Shown: positions 1 to 8,289, counted from the first letter of the stretch. The stretch is 64,000 nt of DNA from Paenibacillus methanolicus (GCF_008124765.1 NZ_VNHS01000009.1:248001-312000); one strand, 5' to 3'. Numbers and translations: made by a program. Notes: a model not told the origin generated them from the sequence alone.

Positions 1-489
1 AGGGCGTTGGCCAGAAGGAATCGCTTCAACGTGCTGCACAAAGACGATCTCTATGATTCCGTTGCCGAATTCGTGCCCGAACATGCGCGGCGAAATCAAA
101 TATGCTTCGCATTTCTGTATCGATTTTTGCAGGGGGTGATCGAGTCGAATAGTCCCGTACTACTCGACTTTGGCTTCAATCATGCCGACGACGTGAAGAA
201 ACTGGAACACTGGGTTGCAGAACGGGGCGGAGCGTTAAAAGCGGTGCGCTGCATCTGTAGCGACGAGGCGATCTGGTCCGAGCGGCTGTCCAGCCGGAGC
301 CGCAATCCGCTGCCCAACCAGCTGATCACGGATTTAACGAAGCTTAAAGAGCACTACAGCGATATAAAGAATGAAGATTACGAGAATGAGTTCGTCATTG
401 ATACTGTTCTGGACGTCGAGTCGAATGTGCATCGGATATTATCGTATATGAACGGGTTTCGGCGAGGTAGCGAGCCATGCGAGTGGTAG
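1..489 (+). CDS. P-loop kinase-like ATP-binding protein, 5' end outside window
   Basis: The reading frame is open to the first base of the window, so the true start and the expected nucleotide-binding loop lie upstream. A TTG at 7 is only the first possible start inside the window. What remains is about 160 residues: a KDDLYD segment, a hydrophobic strand VLLDFGF that could be the second core strand of a P-loop fold, and an arginine-rich lid-like stretch (SERLSSRSRN). This is the usual layout of the C-terminal two thirds of small AAA/zeta-toxin-like or polynucleotide-kinase-like proteins. Substrate unknown. It ends ahead of a convergent terminator shared with mph. Confidence 0.6.
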   Translation, partial: RALARRNRFNVLHKDDLYDSVAEFVPEHARRNQICFAFLYRFLQGVIESNSPVLLDFGFNHADDVKKLEHWVAERGGALKAVRCICSDEAIWSERLSSRSRNPLPNQLITDLTKLKEHYSDIKNEDYENEFVIDTVLDVESNVHRILSYMNGFRRGSEPCEW

Positions 490-556
490 GAAGACGTGAC
501 AGCGGCCGAGCGATCGGGGGAAGCAGGCGATCTAGTCGCTGATTCTATTCCACGGC

Positions 557-592
557 AAAAGACCAGAGGGGACGTACCCCATCTGGCTTTTT
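557..592. terminator. Bidirectional terminator between kinase fragment and mph
   Basis: Stem CCAGA-GGGG paired with CCCC-A-TCTGG around an ACGTA loop. A-rich 5' and T-rich 3' flanks suit both converging genes. Confidence 0.75.
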
Positions 593-636
593 GTGCGTTC
601 ATTGCCATGACGGCGTAACACCGGAGCAGCGCTTGC

Positions 637-1587
637 TTACGATGGTTCCGTCGGCAGCTCCTCGCCGCGTTCATTTACGCCGAGGGCATTTTGCGCCATC
701 GCCTTGTATTCCGCTAATCCGCTCTTCATGGCGAAGATTGCGATCAGTACGGGATAAGCGGCCATCCTCTCGACGATATGCTCATGCATCCGAGGCCACA
801 CCCGGCCGCCCGCTTGCTCGTATCGCTTCAGCAGATCCGCCAGTCCCTCATCGCCGAATAGGGTATGATAGATCGTAAAATCCGTCGCGGGATCGGAGAC
901 CTCTCCCTCCGTCCAATCCAACAAACCGGTTACGTTCCCTTGCGGATCTACGAGGATGTGCCCCGGATGCAGATCGCCATGGACTAGTCCGGAGTGCTGC
1001 GGCCAGTAAGATTCGTCGGCCAGCCAGCGCTGCCAGCGTTCCCATAGCGCGCGGGATACCCCGAAGCTGCGCTTGACTTCATCCATGTGCACGGCAAGGG
1101 CTTCCCGCACTTGATTCGGCTGTTTCACGCGAACACCGGCCTGCAGCGCTAGCTCGGGGGCGATTCCGTGAAGGGAGGCCAGCGTTTCCGCGAGGGATTG
1201 AATGAAGCCGTCCGGTATATTTTGCGGATCCAAGTACCAATCGTAACCGCTCGCTTCGGGATTGATCGTGCCCATCGGCGTCCCTTGCAGCTTCCGATAG
1301 GCGATCAGCTCAGGCGTATATACTTCCCATGCCGGCACCGACACCGACATATGGTTCGCTGCCAGCTGCAAGACCTTATGTTCATAGCCGGCGGATTCGA
1401 TAACGTCCTCGCGACGGGGGGAACGCAATACCCAAGGCATGCCGTCCTTGTCGTCCGCGAATACCGCCAGGAAATCCAGGCCCGATTCATTGATTTTGAC
1501 CGTGGCGGCATCAACCTCGATGCCATGCTTAATTGCCAGGTCGAGCATGCGCTCGACGGTAGCGGATGTCTTGTTAGGGGTCTTCAT
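637..1587 (-). CDS. mph: Macrolide 2'-phosphotransferase (Mph family)
   Basis: This 316-aa protein belongs to the APH/choline-kinase-like fold and matches the chromosomal Mph enzymes of Bacillus and Paenibacillus, which phosphorylate the 2'-OH of the desosamine sugar and so inactivate macrolides in the cytoplasm. The catalytic loop is visible as VHGDLHPGHILVD (Brenner motif with catalytic Asp) and the metal-binding loop as LLDWTEGEVSDPATDF. A longer frame begins at 1665, but the ATG at 1587 has GAGGTG six bases upstream and is preferred. It lies about 155 nt downstream of a short leader ORF and its own promoter, which suggests drug-inducible expression (inference). Exact macrolide range cannot be read from sequence. 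Confidence 0.85.
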   Translation of the reverse strand: MKTPNKTSATVERMLDLAIKHGIEVDAATVKINESGLDFLAVFADDKDGMPWVLRSPRREDVIESAGYEHKVLQLAANHMSVSVPAWEVYTPELIAYRKLQGTPMGTINPEASGYDWYLDPQNIPDGFIQSLAETLASLHGIAPELALQAGVRVKQPNQVREALAVHMDEVKRSFGVSRALWERWQRWLADESYWPQHSGLVHGDLHPGHILVDPQGNVTGLLDWTEGEVSDPATDFTIYHTLFGDEGLADLLKRYEQAGGRVWPRMHEHIVERMAAYPVLIAIFAMKSGLAEYKAMAQNALGVNERGEELPTEPS

Positions 1588-1725
1588 GGATACACCTCGT
1601 TTTCCGTAATAAACACGCTTATATAAATGGTCCCGTATTACTCCATCGTTAGATGATGCATGCACAATCCTCAGATTGTAAACGCAAACTAATCAGCTTA
1701 TCCGGAATGAAACGCGCATCGCCGC

Positions 1726-1752
1726 AAAAGACGGCGTAGCCGTTACGCTTTT
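1726..1752 (-). promoter_or_regulatory. Candidate attenuator hairpin in mph leader
   Basis: On the minus strand ACGGC-TAC-GCCGT is followed by CTTTT, and an outer AAAAG/CTTTT pairing extends the stem with a four-base bulge. The 5' arm overlaps the last codons and stop of the leader ORF, so a ribosome halted on the leader would open it. The T-run is short; whether it acts at transcription or translation is not decided by sequence. Confidence 0.45.
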
Positions 1753-1778
1753 CTTAAACGAATGTATCCGATCCCCAT
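1743..1778 (-). CDS. 11-aa leader peptide upstream of mph
   Basis: The ORF reads MGIGYIRLRKA and stop. It has a near-perfect SD, AAGGAGG, nine bases before its ATG, and starts about 26 nt after a predicted transcription start. The peptide contains R-L-R-K, an instance of the Arg/Lys-X-Arg/Lys motif known to cause macrolide-dependent ribosome stalling in the ErmD leader. The position, in the 5' UTR of a macrolide phosphotransferase, is that of a resistance leader peptide. Function is inferred, not shown. Confidence 0.65.
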   Translation of the reverse strand: MGIGYIRLRKA

Positions 1779-1810
1779 GACCAAGTTCCTCCTTCGCTAA
1801 ATTCCCCTTT

Positions 1811-1840
1811 ATTGTATCATCGACAGCTTGCCCGTCCCAA
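1811..1840 (-). promoter_or_regulatory. Promoter of the leader-mph unit
   Basis: Minus-strand -35 TTGGGA (1835-1840) and -10 TACAAT (1811-1816) are separated by 18 bp. The predicted start near 1804 gives a leader of about 215 nt before mph. Confidence 0.6.
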
Positions 1841-1968
1841 GGTACAGTTCGGTTATGATCGTTCTTTCCATTCGCGTACTGAGCTTTCGCCGTACGATCG
1901 CAACAGTTAACGTCGATACGGCTGTCTTGCCCAACCAACCGGGAGCAGGTCGCCGCGGCGTATTCGCC

Positions 1969-4863
1969 TTAATCGCCGACCGTAACCCGCTCCACCTTCA
2001 TGCCGTATCCTTCCGGCGCTACGGTCGCAAGCTCCACATGCGCGGGCGCTTCGACGCGCAGTTCGAGCTCGCCTTCGCCCGTCAGGCGCCATGCGACGTC
2101 GATCCGGCCTTCATGCGGCAGCGGCACGGACCCTTCCGCCCATTCCAAGCCGCATGGCTGCGGCGCAATGCGCACCTTGGTCCAGCCGGGCGTCAGTCCT
2201 TGCACGCCAAGGATATGAGCGCCGAGGAAATAGACGGGACCGGCGGACCACGCATGGCAATGGCTGCGCGTCAAGATGCGCGGATCATCGCTAAAGCCGC
2301 TCCAAGGGTACATCTCCCAGCAAGAGGTCGCGCCGCTGGCGATCATGAACCCGTAATTGCGCCGCATGTCGGCAAGCAGCAAATCGAACCGCCCGATCGC
2401 GGCCAGCGCCTCGTAGTAGAAGAAAGACATGAACGGACTGCCGACCTGGACGAAGGCGGGAGGCGGGCTCGCGATATAACGTTCGACCAGCCGGTTGCGT
2501 TCGCCCTCGGCGATACCGCATAAGGAAGCGACGATCTGCGTCTGCATGCTGATCGTGGCCGATAGCTGGCCGTCCGCGTGGATGCAGTCGACGTAAGCCG
2601 CCCGCTCCGAATCCCATAGATGATCGTCGATGGCCTTACGCAGTTTGCCGGCTTCCCGAACGAACAAATCCGCTTCATCCCCAAAACCGGCGATCGCGCC
2701 AAGCTCGGCCGCATCCCGCAGCGCCTTGACGAGGAACATGTTCTGCGGCGTAACGATTCCCGCTTCCGGCTGTTCGAATGGAGCCCAGTCCAGCAGGTTC
2801 CAGCCTTCATTTTCGAATAAGCCGTTGTCGTTCAGCAACGACAAGTACTTGTCGAGCGTGAGCTTCACGTGCGGCCAAATGTCGGCGACGAAGGCGGAGT
2901 TGCCGTCATAGCGGTAATATTCGAGACAAGCGCCGACCCAGAAGAAGGTCCAGTTCGGGATGACGCTGCTCCAGCCGCTGGGCACCTGATCCGCGTATAG
3001 CGGGGTCTGGAAGGAAGAGCCCGGCACAAGCTTCAGACACCGTTCCACGATTTCGCGCGCGCCGAACGCGTAATAATTGACAAGCGCTTCGTTGCGCGCG
3101 TCGCCGACCCAGTACGCCTGCTCGTAGGCGGGACAATCGACGAACGTATCTTCCATGCAGATCCGCGTCGTATCCCGGCTAATTTTCCATATGTCGCTCA
3201 ATAGCGGATCGCTGCTTCGGAATCGTCCCGTATCGGCAACCGGGTAATTGCTTTGTAGCAGCTTCAATTCGTACAGCTTCACGGGCCGCGCCGCGCCGCG
3301 TATCGTCAGCACCAAATACCGGAGCCCCCGGCGAACGTAGGATTCATACGACTGCCTGCCCTCGCGGCATACGTAGCGGAACGTGTTGTCCAGCTGGTAC
3401 GTATGCTGCATCCAACCGTTCTTCATATATTCCAACCCGTACCCGTCCACGATCGTTCCTTCCGCGGCATCGAGCTCGAAGGCGATATAACCGGACAGTT
3501 CGCGTCCGAAATCGATGACCAGCTCGGTATCCCTTCCGGCATAGACGGGAATGACCGCCGGATCGGCGCCGGCTATAACGGCGTGCTGCATGGCGGCCGG
3601 TACGGAATGCCGGGTCTCGGCCTTCTTCCAGACAGACAGGGCAAATACGTCATCCGGATGAACCAGCTGCGGATCGACCGTGCGAATCCACGCCGAAAAA
3701 TGCATCAACTCATCCGCGGAAGACACGTCCTGCATGCGCAAATAGTCGGGATGGCTGCGGTCCAATGAGCGGACCGGCCGATGGTCGATGATCTCGACAT
3801 GGTCGAACGGACCCGCCGCGCAGAACGGAACCGAACCGGCCTGGCCGGGCACGGGCGAATAGACGTCGAACGATACGTCGCAGTCGAAGCCGAGATGGAA
3901 GCCGTGTCCATGGCTTCGCCCGGTGACGTCCAGCAGCAGCAGATGTTCGCCGGCTTGCAGCTCGACGGCAGCGTGCCGCCTGCTCTCGATCTCGGCATAG
4001 TCGCCGCCCTCGAGCCACCGGCCGTCAATACTGACCCGGCAGGGGATTCGCCCGTCGTCCACGATACCGATCGTGAAGACGGCCGCTTCGTCCAAGCGCA
4101 CCACGGTGGCCACATACCCGCTGAACTCGACGTTGTTCGCGTGATCGGCGCTCTCGGGAACGAGCAGATTGCGAAGGTCGATCACCGCGTTCCAAGGGAT
4201 CGGCTGTACGGAGGCAAGCTGCTCCACGCGCGCCGGATAGACGGGTTCTTCCGTTAAGTGGGGGATGCCGCGTTCGACCAGGCGCGTCCACGGCTTCATG
4301 CCGACGGCCCCGATGACGGTTGCGGGCTCCCAGCCGGAGTCGTCATACCGGGGCCCGTTCCACCCGGAATCCCATGCGCGCGCGTCGACCGATTCCGTAA
4401 AGCCAAGCTGGCAGGAGATGCGCGACGTGCGGGGGTCATGTCCGCGGTGGACGGCGGTTAGCCAGGAATCGTCCGTTGCGAGCAACGGACCGGAGAAGCC
4501 CGGGATGTCGAGCTGGAGCAGAAGTCCGCCTCTCCCCCGCAAATATTGAAACGTGGAAACGCCGTAATGAATGACCAGCACGGCGATGACGTTCTCGGCG
4601 CCCGGCCGCAGCAGATGCCCGATCGCGTATTCGTCGTACGCAAGCTCGAACGGCCAGGATCGTACCGGCCCCCGGCCAACCCGCGCGCCATTCACGAACA
4701 GCACGTAGCGGGAATCCGCCGTAAGGCGGACGACGGCTTGCTCCGCGTTAGTAGGCGCGACGAAGCAGCGCCTGAAGCAGCGCCACTCGTTCCTCGGACT
4801 TTCGGTGCCGGAGCCCCATATCCAGGATGCTTCCCAATCTGGCCGAATTGACATGTCCATCAT
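1969..4863 (-). CDS. GH78 alpha-L-rhamnosidase
   Basis: The product of 964 residues is the size of bacterial GH78 enzymes, which remove terminal alpha-L-rhamnose from glycosides and pectic side chains by an inverting mechanism. Visible features are an N-terminal beta-sandwich beginning WEASWIW, the general-acid segment DCPAYEQAYWVGDAR near residue 580, and the later TSCWEMYPWSG segment near 848 that carries the family's general base, all in an (alpha/alpha)6 barrel, then a C-terminal beta-sandwich. No signal peptide is seen, so it is probably cytoplasmic and acts on imported oligosaccharides. The ATG at 4863 has GAGGGG six bases upstream and is preferred over an in-frame start at 4938. It stands alone, with no transporter next to it. 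Confidence 0.85.
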   Translation of the reverse strand: MMDMSIRPDWEASWIWGSGTESPRNEWRCFRRCFVAPTNAEQAVVRLTADSRYVLFVNGARVGRGPVRSWPFELAYDEYAIGHLLRPGAENVIAVLVIHYGVSTFQYLRGRGGLLLQLDIPGFSGPLLATDDSWLTAVHRGHDPRTSRISCQLGFTESVDARAWDSGWNGPRYDDSGWEPATVIGAVGMKPWTRLVERGIPHLTEEPVYPARVEQLASVQPIPWNAVIDLRNLLVPESADHANNVEFSGYVATVVRLDEAAVFTIGIVDDGRIPCRVSIDGRWLEGGDYAEIESRRHAAVELQAGEHLLLLDVTGRSHGHGFHLGFDCDVSFDVYSPVPGQAGSVPFCAAGPFDHVEIIDHRPVRSLDRSHPDYLRMQDVSSADELMHFSAWIRTVDPQLVHPDDVFALSVWKKAETRHSVPAAMQHAVIAGADPAVIPVYAGRDTELVIDFGRELSGYIAFELDAAEGTIVDGYGLEYMKNGWMQHTYQLDNTFRYVCREGRQSYESYVRRGLRYLVLTIRGAARPVKLYELKLLQSNYPVADTGRFRSSDPLLSDIWKISRDTTRICMEDTFVDCPAYEQAYWVGDARNEALVNYYAFGAREIVERCLKLVPGSSFQTPLYADQVPSGWSSVIPNWTFFWVGACLEYYRYDGNSAFVADIWPHVKLTLDKYLSLLNDNGLFENEGWNLLDWAPFEQPEAGIVTPQNMFLVKALRDAAELGAIAGFGDEADLFVREAGKLRKAIDDHLWDSERAAYVDCIHADGQLSATISMQTQIVASLCGIAEGERNRLVERYIASPPPAFVQVGSPFMSFFYYEALAAIGRFDLLLADMRRNYGFMIASGATSCWEMYPWSGFSDDPRILTRSHCHAWSAGPVYFLGAHILGVQGLTPGWTKVRIAPQPCGLEWAEGSVPLPHEGRIDVAWRLTGEGELELRVEAPAHVELATVAPEGYGMKVERVTVGD

Positions 4864-5053
4864 CGTTATCCCCTCTATCGATCGTTTTGTCCCCATCATA
4901 GTCCAACTATGGAGAAATAAAAGGGGGGATCCGGACACGATACAGGGGCGATCCGGATATCGTGCCGCGTGCAGTCCGAATACTTTTTCACGACACGGGC
5001 TTTACTGTTTACGATTCGGGAGACATGCACAAGGCGGCGGTATAATTCCAATA

Positions 5054-5081
5054 TTGTTTGGTGCGTCCATTATGGTAAAAT
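5054..5081 (+). promoter_or_regulatory. Possible promoter of the Thg1-like/kinase islet
   Basis: TTGTTT (5054-5059) and TAAAAT (5076-5081) with a 16-bp spacer. The 328 bases between the rhamnosidase start and 5191 hold this signal and no intact gene. Confidence 0.35.
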
Positions 5082-5164
5082 CCACTAAATAGGATAAGCT
5101 GGGAGAAAAAAGTGTTTGAGTTAATAGAAAAACAACGGTTTTCATTGATTAGTAAAATGGGTGA

Positions 5165-5551
5165 GGGACACTCGACTCAGAGTTCATCGCATTGGCTACA
5201 TTCGATAGCAGAGCATGGGTTTTACCGCATGATGAAGTGTGCAACTACTTTCTGTGGAGGCAGCAAGATGCGACAAAGAACAGTATCTCGATGGTTGCTC
5301 AAGCAACTTTTCCTCACAAGCAGCTTCAAGGTCTGGACGGAAAGAAACTTCAGGATAAGCTATTCTTAGAGAAAGGCATTAATTGGAACGACCTTCCGGT
5401 TTGGCATAAGCGTGGAGCTTGCATCACGAAGCAGTTTTACAAGAAAGGCGAGGCTACGAGAAGTAAGTGGGACGTTGATATCGATACACCAATCTTTAGT
5501 CAGAATCGAGACTACATAAACCGATATGTCTATTCGGACAAGGAGGAGTAG
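5165..5551 (+). pseudogene. Thg1-like 3'-5' polymerase (tRNA-His guanylyltransferase family), C-terminal half only
   Basis: The conserved C-terminal half of bacterial Thg1-like proteins is clear: FDSRAWVLPHDEVCNYF, LWRQQDATKNSISMVAQ, GINWNDLP, KRGACI and a late TRSKW-D-PIF segment. These enzymes add nucleotides in the 3'-5' direction to repair RNA 5' ends. The N-terminal catalytic half, with its metal-binding aspartates, is missing: a TGA at 5162 closes the frame upstream, and the first usable start is a TTG at 5192. I therefore read it as a truncated, probably inactive gene. Its stop lies one base before the GTG of the next gene, so the two were an operon. The AT-rich composition differs from the flanks. 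Confidence 0.7.
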
Positions 5552-5552
5552 C

Positions 5553-5990
5553 GTGGAATGTATAATCTTTATAGGGATACAAGCGTCCGGGAAATCTACA
5601 TTTTATAAAGAAAAATTCTTTAAGACGCATGTGCGAATAAACCTCGATATGTTAAAAACAAGAAACCGTGAGGATATTTATATAGCAGCATCTATTAAGG
5701 CCATGCAGTCGTTTGTTGTTGACAATACGAATCCAACAATCAATGACAGGAAGAAGTATATCGAAATCGCAAGAGAAAATAAGTTCAAGATTAAAGGCTA
5801 TTACTTTAAATCTGACTATAATGTATCTTTTTCTAGAAATGAAAAAAGACATGATAAAGAAAAGGTTCCGGAAATAGCGATAAAGAGCACATTGAAGAAG
5901 TTGCAATTACCTACAGCCACGGAAGGATTCGATGAACTTTACCAAGTAATATCATCCGGTGGAGAGTTTGCGATTAGTAAAATGGAATAA
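5553..5990 (+). CDS. P-loop kinase, polynucleotide-kinase-like
   Basis: A 145-aa protein with a Walker A motif GIQASGKST at residues 8-16 right after the first strand, a following RINLDML strand and a lid region with RNEKRHDKE, the compact layout of T4-Pnkp-like nucleic acid or nucleoside kinases. GTG at 5553 is chosen because AGGAGG stands six bases upstream, inside the end of the Thg1-like frame; an earlier in-frame ATG at 5526 has no such signal. Coupling to a Thg1-like gene suggests RNA 5'-end processing (inference). AT-rich like its partner, so the pair probably arrived together. Substrate not demonstrable here. Confidence 0.65.
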   Translation: MECIIFIGIQASGKSTFYKEKFFKTHVRINLDMLKTRNREDIYIAASIKAMQSFVVDNTNPTINDRKKYIEIARENKFKIKGYYFKSDYNVSFSRNEKRHDKEKVPEIAIKSTLKKLQLPTATEGFDELYQVISSGGEFAISKME

Positions 5991-6121
5991 AACGAGTCGT
6001 TTTAATGGGGGAACTACGGGTACGACTTCTTCTCTAATTTAGCAATGGATAAGAAATGATCCAGGTCATCCAATGCTATCCTTTAGAGTGTAGGAAAACA
6101 ATCGCCGCAGGAGGGATTCAA

Positions 6122-6832
6122 TTGAGTCAGAGCCGTGCAGCACTTCCAGAAGTCGTGTCCCATGAAGAATGGTTATCCGCCCGTGATGAATTGCTTCGCA
6201 AGGAAAAGGAAGCTACCCGCGCGCTGGATGCGCTAGCCGCAGAGCGTCGCAGGCTGCCGATGGTCCAGATCGACAAGGATTATTCGCTTGAAGGGAAGAA
6301 CGGGAAGACGAGCCTGCTTGAACTATTCGAGGGGCGCAGGCAGCTCGTTGTGTATCACTTCATGTTCGATCCCAGTTGGGAAGAGGGCTGTGTCGGTTGC
6401 TCGATGCTGGTCGATAGCATGGGTCATCCCGCTCATTTGCATACCCGCGATACCGCGCTGGTCCTTGTTTCGCGCGCGCCGTTAGAGCGAATCGAGCAAT
6501 TCCGGAAGCGCATGGGGTGGACGATCCCATGGGTCTCTTCAGCGGAGAGCGACTTTAATCATGATCTGGGAGCATCGACGGACAATGGGGAGATTCCGGG
6601 ATTTAGCGTCTTTCTCCGAGATGGCGATCGCATCTATCGGACGTACTATACGACGGCTCGCGGTACCGATAGACTTAACAACCAGTTTAATCTTCTCGAC
6701 CTGACGCCGTTCGGCAGACAAGAGGAGTGGGAGGATTCGCCTGCAGGATGGCCGCAAACCAAGCCGTACATGTGGTGGCGCCACCACGATAAGTACGAAC
6801 ATGCGAATCATTCAGACTCGTGCTGCCGCTAG
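6122..6832 (+). CDS. DUF899 family thioredoxin-fold protein
   Basis: The product of about 236 residues fits the DUF899 family, thioredoxin-like proteins of unknown substrate. It shows a helical N-terminus (EEWLSARDELLRKEKEATRAL), the family strand VYHFMFDPSWEEGCVGCSMLVDS with a C-x-x-C pair at the position of thioredoxin active cysteines, a GFSVFLRD strand, and the conserved end LLDLTPFGRQE. TTG at 6122 is chosen because AGGAGGG lies seven bases upstream; an ATG at 6056 has no SD. It is monocistronic and followed by its own terminator. A redox role is likely from the fold but not proven. Confidence 0.8.
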   Translation: MSQSRAALPEVVSHEEWLSARDELLRKEKEATRALDALAAERRRLPMVQIDKDYSLEGKNGKTSLLELFEGRRQLVVYHFMFDPSWEEGCVGCSMLVDSMGHPAHLHTRDTALVLVSRAPLERIEQFRKRMGWTIPWVSSAESDFNHDLGASTDNGEIPGFSVFLRDGDRIYRTYYTTARGTDRLNNQFNLLDLTPFGRQEEWEDSPAGWPQTKPYMWWRHHDKYEHANHSDSCCR

Positions 6833-6890
6833 TATGAATGCAGTGGACGCATATAGCGGTGTGAATCGTTAGGTTAGCAGCGAATATGAA

Positions 6891-6926
6891 GTGAGCAGAC
6901 CTTCACGGGACTGCTCGCTTTTTTTA
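6891..6926 (+). terminator. Terminator after DUF899 gene
   Basis: GAGCAG (6893-6898) pairs with CTGCTC (6911-6916), followed by a run of seven T. It shares its stem and ACCTTC loop start with the terminator at 10384. Confidence 0.8.
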
Positions 6927-6982
6927 TTGAAGAACTGGTCAGTGTTGCGATAATATTTACTCCGGTCATCAAACGTTCGAAG

Positions 6983-6991
6983 TGCTATAAT
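6983..6991 (+). promoter_or_regulatory. Extended -10 promoter, now separated from its gene by a MITE
   Basis: TG-C-TATAAT is an extended -10 element; the -35 region is weak. With the MITE removed, this promoter would sit about 70 bases before the ATG at 7344. Confidence 0.45.
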
Positions 6992-7004
6992 TGTAAAAAA
7001 TAGG

Positions 7005-7014
7005 GGTGTGAGTT
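7005..7014. repeat. Left target-site duplication of MITE copy 1
   Basis: GGTGTGAGTT is repeated exactly at 7296-7305, directly outside the right end of the element. Confidence 0.75.
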
Positions 7015-7295
7015 CAATGTTGTAAGGTTAAGGAAAAACGTCCATTGAAGCCGCCTGAAGCCTATAGTTGACAGGCTTGTGTCTTAGGAGGGACCTCAAC
7101 ACCCACTGAAGCTTTGTCCGCTAGGACAAAAGCGTGCCAGCTCGAAGCAATCCGCCGACCGGGAAAAAACGTGCAAGCACGAAAAAGGGAGTCCAGAGGG
7201 CGAAGTCCTTTGGTTCCCCTCAGCGGAGGGGGAAGGGGGAGGGAGCAACAAAAGTGGAGTCAAAGGGGCGGAGCCCCCTTAACCTGACAGCATTG
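7015..7295. mobile_element. MITE copy 1: 281 bp with 19-bp terminal inverted repeats
   Basis: The ends are CAATGTTGTAAGGTTAAGG (left) and, read inward on the other strand, CAATGCTGTCAGGTTAAGG (right), 17 of 19 identical, with an exact 10-bp target duplication outside. There is no transposase inside, so it is non-autonomous. TIR length and a 10-bp duplication would fit mobilisation by an IS4-type element (inference). The interior is packed with hairpins: TTTGTCC/GGACAAA (7113-7130), CCAGAGGGC/GTCCTTTGG (7193-7213), CCCCTC/GAGGGG (7216-7231), GGGGC/GCCCC (7265-7277). The right 189 bp recur at 56167-56356. The insertion sits in the presumed 5' UTR of the gene at 7344. Confidence 0.8.
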
Positions 7296-7305
7296 GGTGT
7301 GAGTT
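7296..7305. repeat. Right target-site duplication of MITE copy 1
   Basis: Exact copy of GGTGTGAGTT at 7005-7014. Confidence 0.75.
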
Positions 7306-7343
7306 AGGGGGGAGAGAGAACTATACTTACATTCATCGGGGCT

Positions 7344-7664
7344 ATGATCGGCATTGTAATTGCCGTAGTTCTGAACGTGGTAGCGGGGACGATCGGAGGC
7401 GTAATTGCGCTTGGGCTTGCCTTCGGGTTAATATTCAGTACACATCAGAGAAGCAAAATGATCTATGATGATTTACAACGCATAAAAAAGAAGTTAGAGA
7501 TCGATGAAAGCGAATATGCCTCACAAGTATTTCGAGTGGATGAAGAAGCCGAAGATGACATTCATCGCGATCATGAAAAAGGTCTAACCGAAATAAATGA
7601 AGAGATTGAAAAGGAACTAGAGAAATATATCGACCAGCAAAAGACGAAGAAAGAAGAACCCTAA
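7344..7664 (+). CDS. Small membrane protein with coiled-coil tail
   Basis: A 106-aa protein not assigned to a family. Residues 1-32 form one or two hydrophobic, glycine-rich segments (IGIVIAVVLNVVAGTIGG... LGLAFGLIF). The rest is highly charged and heptad-like (LQRIKKKLEI, EINEEIEKELEKYIDQQ), so a membrane-anchored cytoplasmic coiled coil is likely. No clear SD is seen before the ATG, and in-frame sequence stays open upstream without a standard start; the MITE has separated the gene from its probable promoter, so expression may be altered. It converges on the gene at 7737. Confidence 0.6.
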   Translation: MIGIVIAVVLNVVAGTIGGVIALGLAFGLIFSTHQRSKMIYDDLQRIKKKLEIDESEYASQVFRVDEEAEDDIHRDHEKGLTEINEEIEKELEKYIDQQKTKKEEP

Positions 7665-7736
7665 GTTTCGATGAGTCCATGCGAGCGCATCGAAACTTTC
7701 GGGTTCGGTCGAGCGTATTGAATTTCGGCAAACTTT

Positions 7737-8207
7737 CTAGAATCTGGTTGACGCGCGCATGTCCGGGTCCGGCTCTTGCAGGCCGCGGACGTAGATGACG
7801 TAGCAGCCACGATTTTCATCCACTTCCGCGGAGGTGGTGTACATCTGGCCGTGGCCGGGGACCTCGACGACGTCTTTGAGCAGATAGCGAATGACGTCGA
7901 AGTGGGTTGCGCAGGGCAGCGTGGCGAGCAACATCCCGGATCGGCTCGGTTGACGGAATTCGATGAAGATTCCTTGGCCCCGGTAATGATTCTCGTCCGG
8001 ATACGCTGCATTCGCGCCGATCTCCTCGAGGATAAGGAGCTCGGTATCGCCGTCCATCTCGTTGGCCAGCAGCTTGAATTGCCGCTCTCCGGCGACGAGA
8101 TAGGTGCACAGCTGCCGGGCGTAGCACTCGTCGGGCGCAATTTCGTAAGACATGAACGGATCGTACCGGCCGCTGCCGCGGTCGATGAAGTACGAGAAGG
8201 CTTGCAT
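7737..8207 (-). CDS. Hypothetical protein, divergent to the lipoprotein/ATP-grasp cluster
   Basis: The 156-aa product has no motif I can name. It is soluble and acidic, with no signal peptide, and reads as a mixed alpha/beta domain (SYFIDRGSGRYDPF, GQGIFIEFRQPSRSGMLLATLP, GCYVIYVRGLQEPDPD). Codon use matches the GC-rich neighbours, and the frame is better behaved than the overlapping ones. AGGAG lies 12 bases before the ATG, a rather long spacing. Its start is about 80 bases from the divergent lipoprotein gene at 8290, so the two may share a control region and a process. Confidence 0.6.
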   Translation of the reverse strand: MQAFSYFIDRGSGRYDPFMSYEIAPDECYARQLCTYLVAGERQFKLLANEMDGDTELLILEEIGANAAYPDENHYRGQGIFIEFRQPSRSGMLLATLPCATHFDVIRYLLKDVVEVPGHGQMYTTSAEVDENRGCYVIYVRGLQEPDPDMRASTRF

Positions 8208-8289
8208 CCATCGTCACGCTCCTGTTCTATCGCCAGTACGGCGTCGGTATGATGGAAGACAGGGATTACAAATCAACTTGGAGGTTACG

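Noticed and set aside
1693..1938. 81-residue minus-strand open frame over the mph promoter
   Set aside because: It spans a good promoter and the leader ORF, and has no SD or motif.
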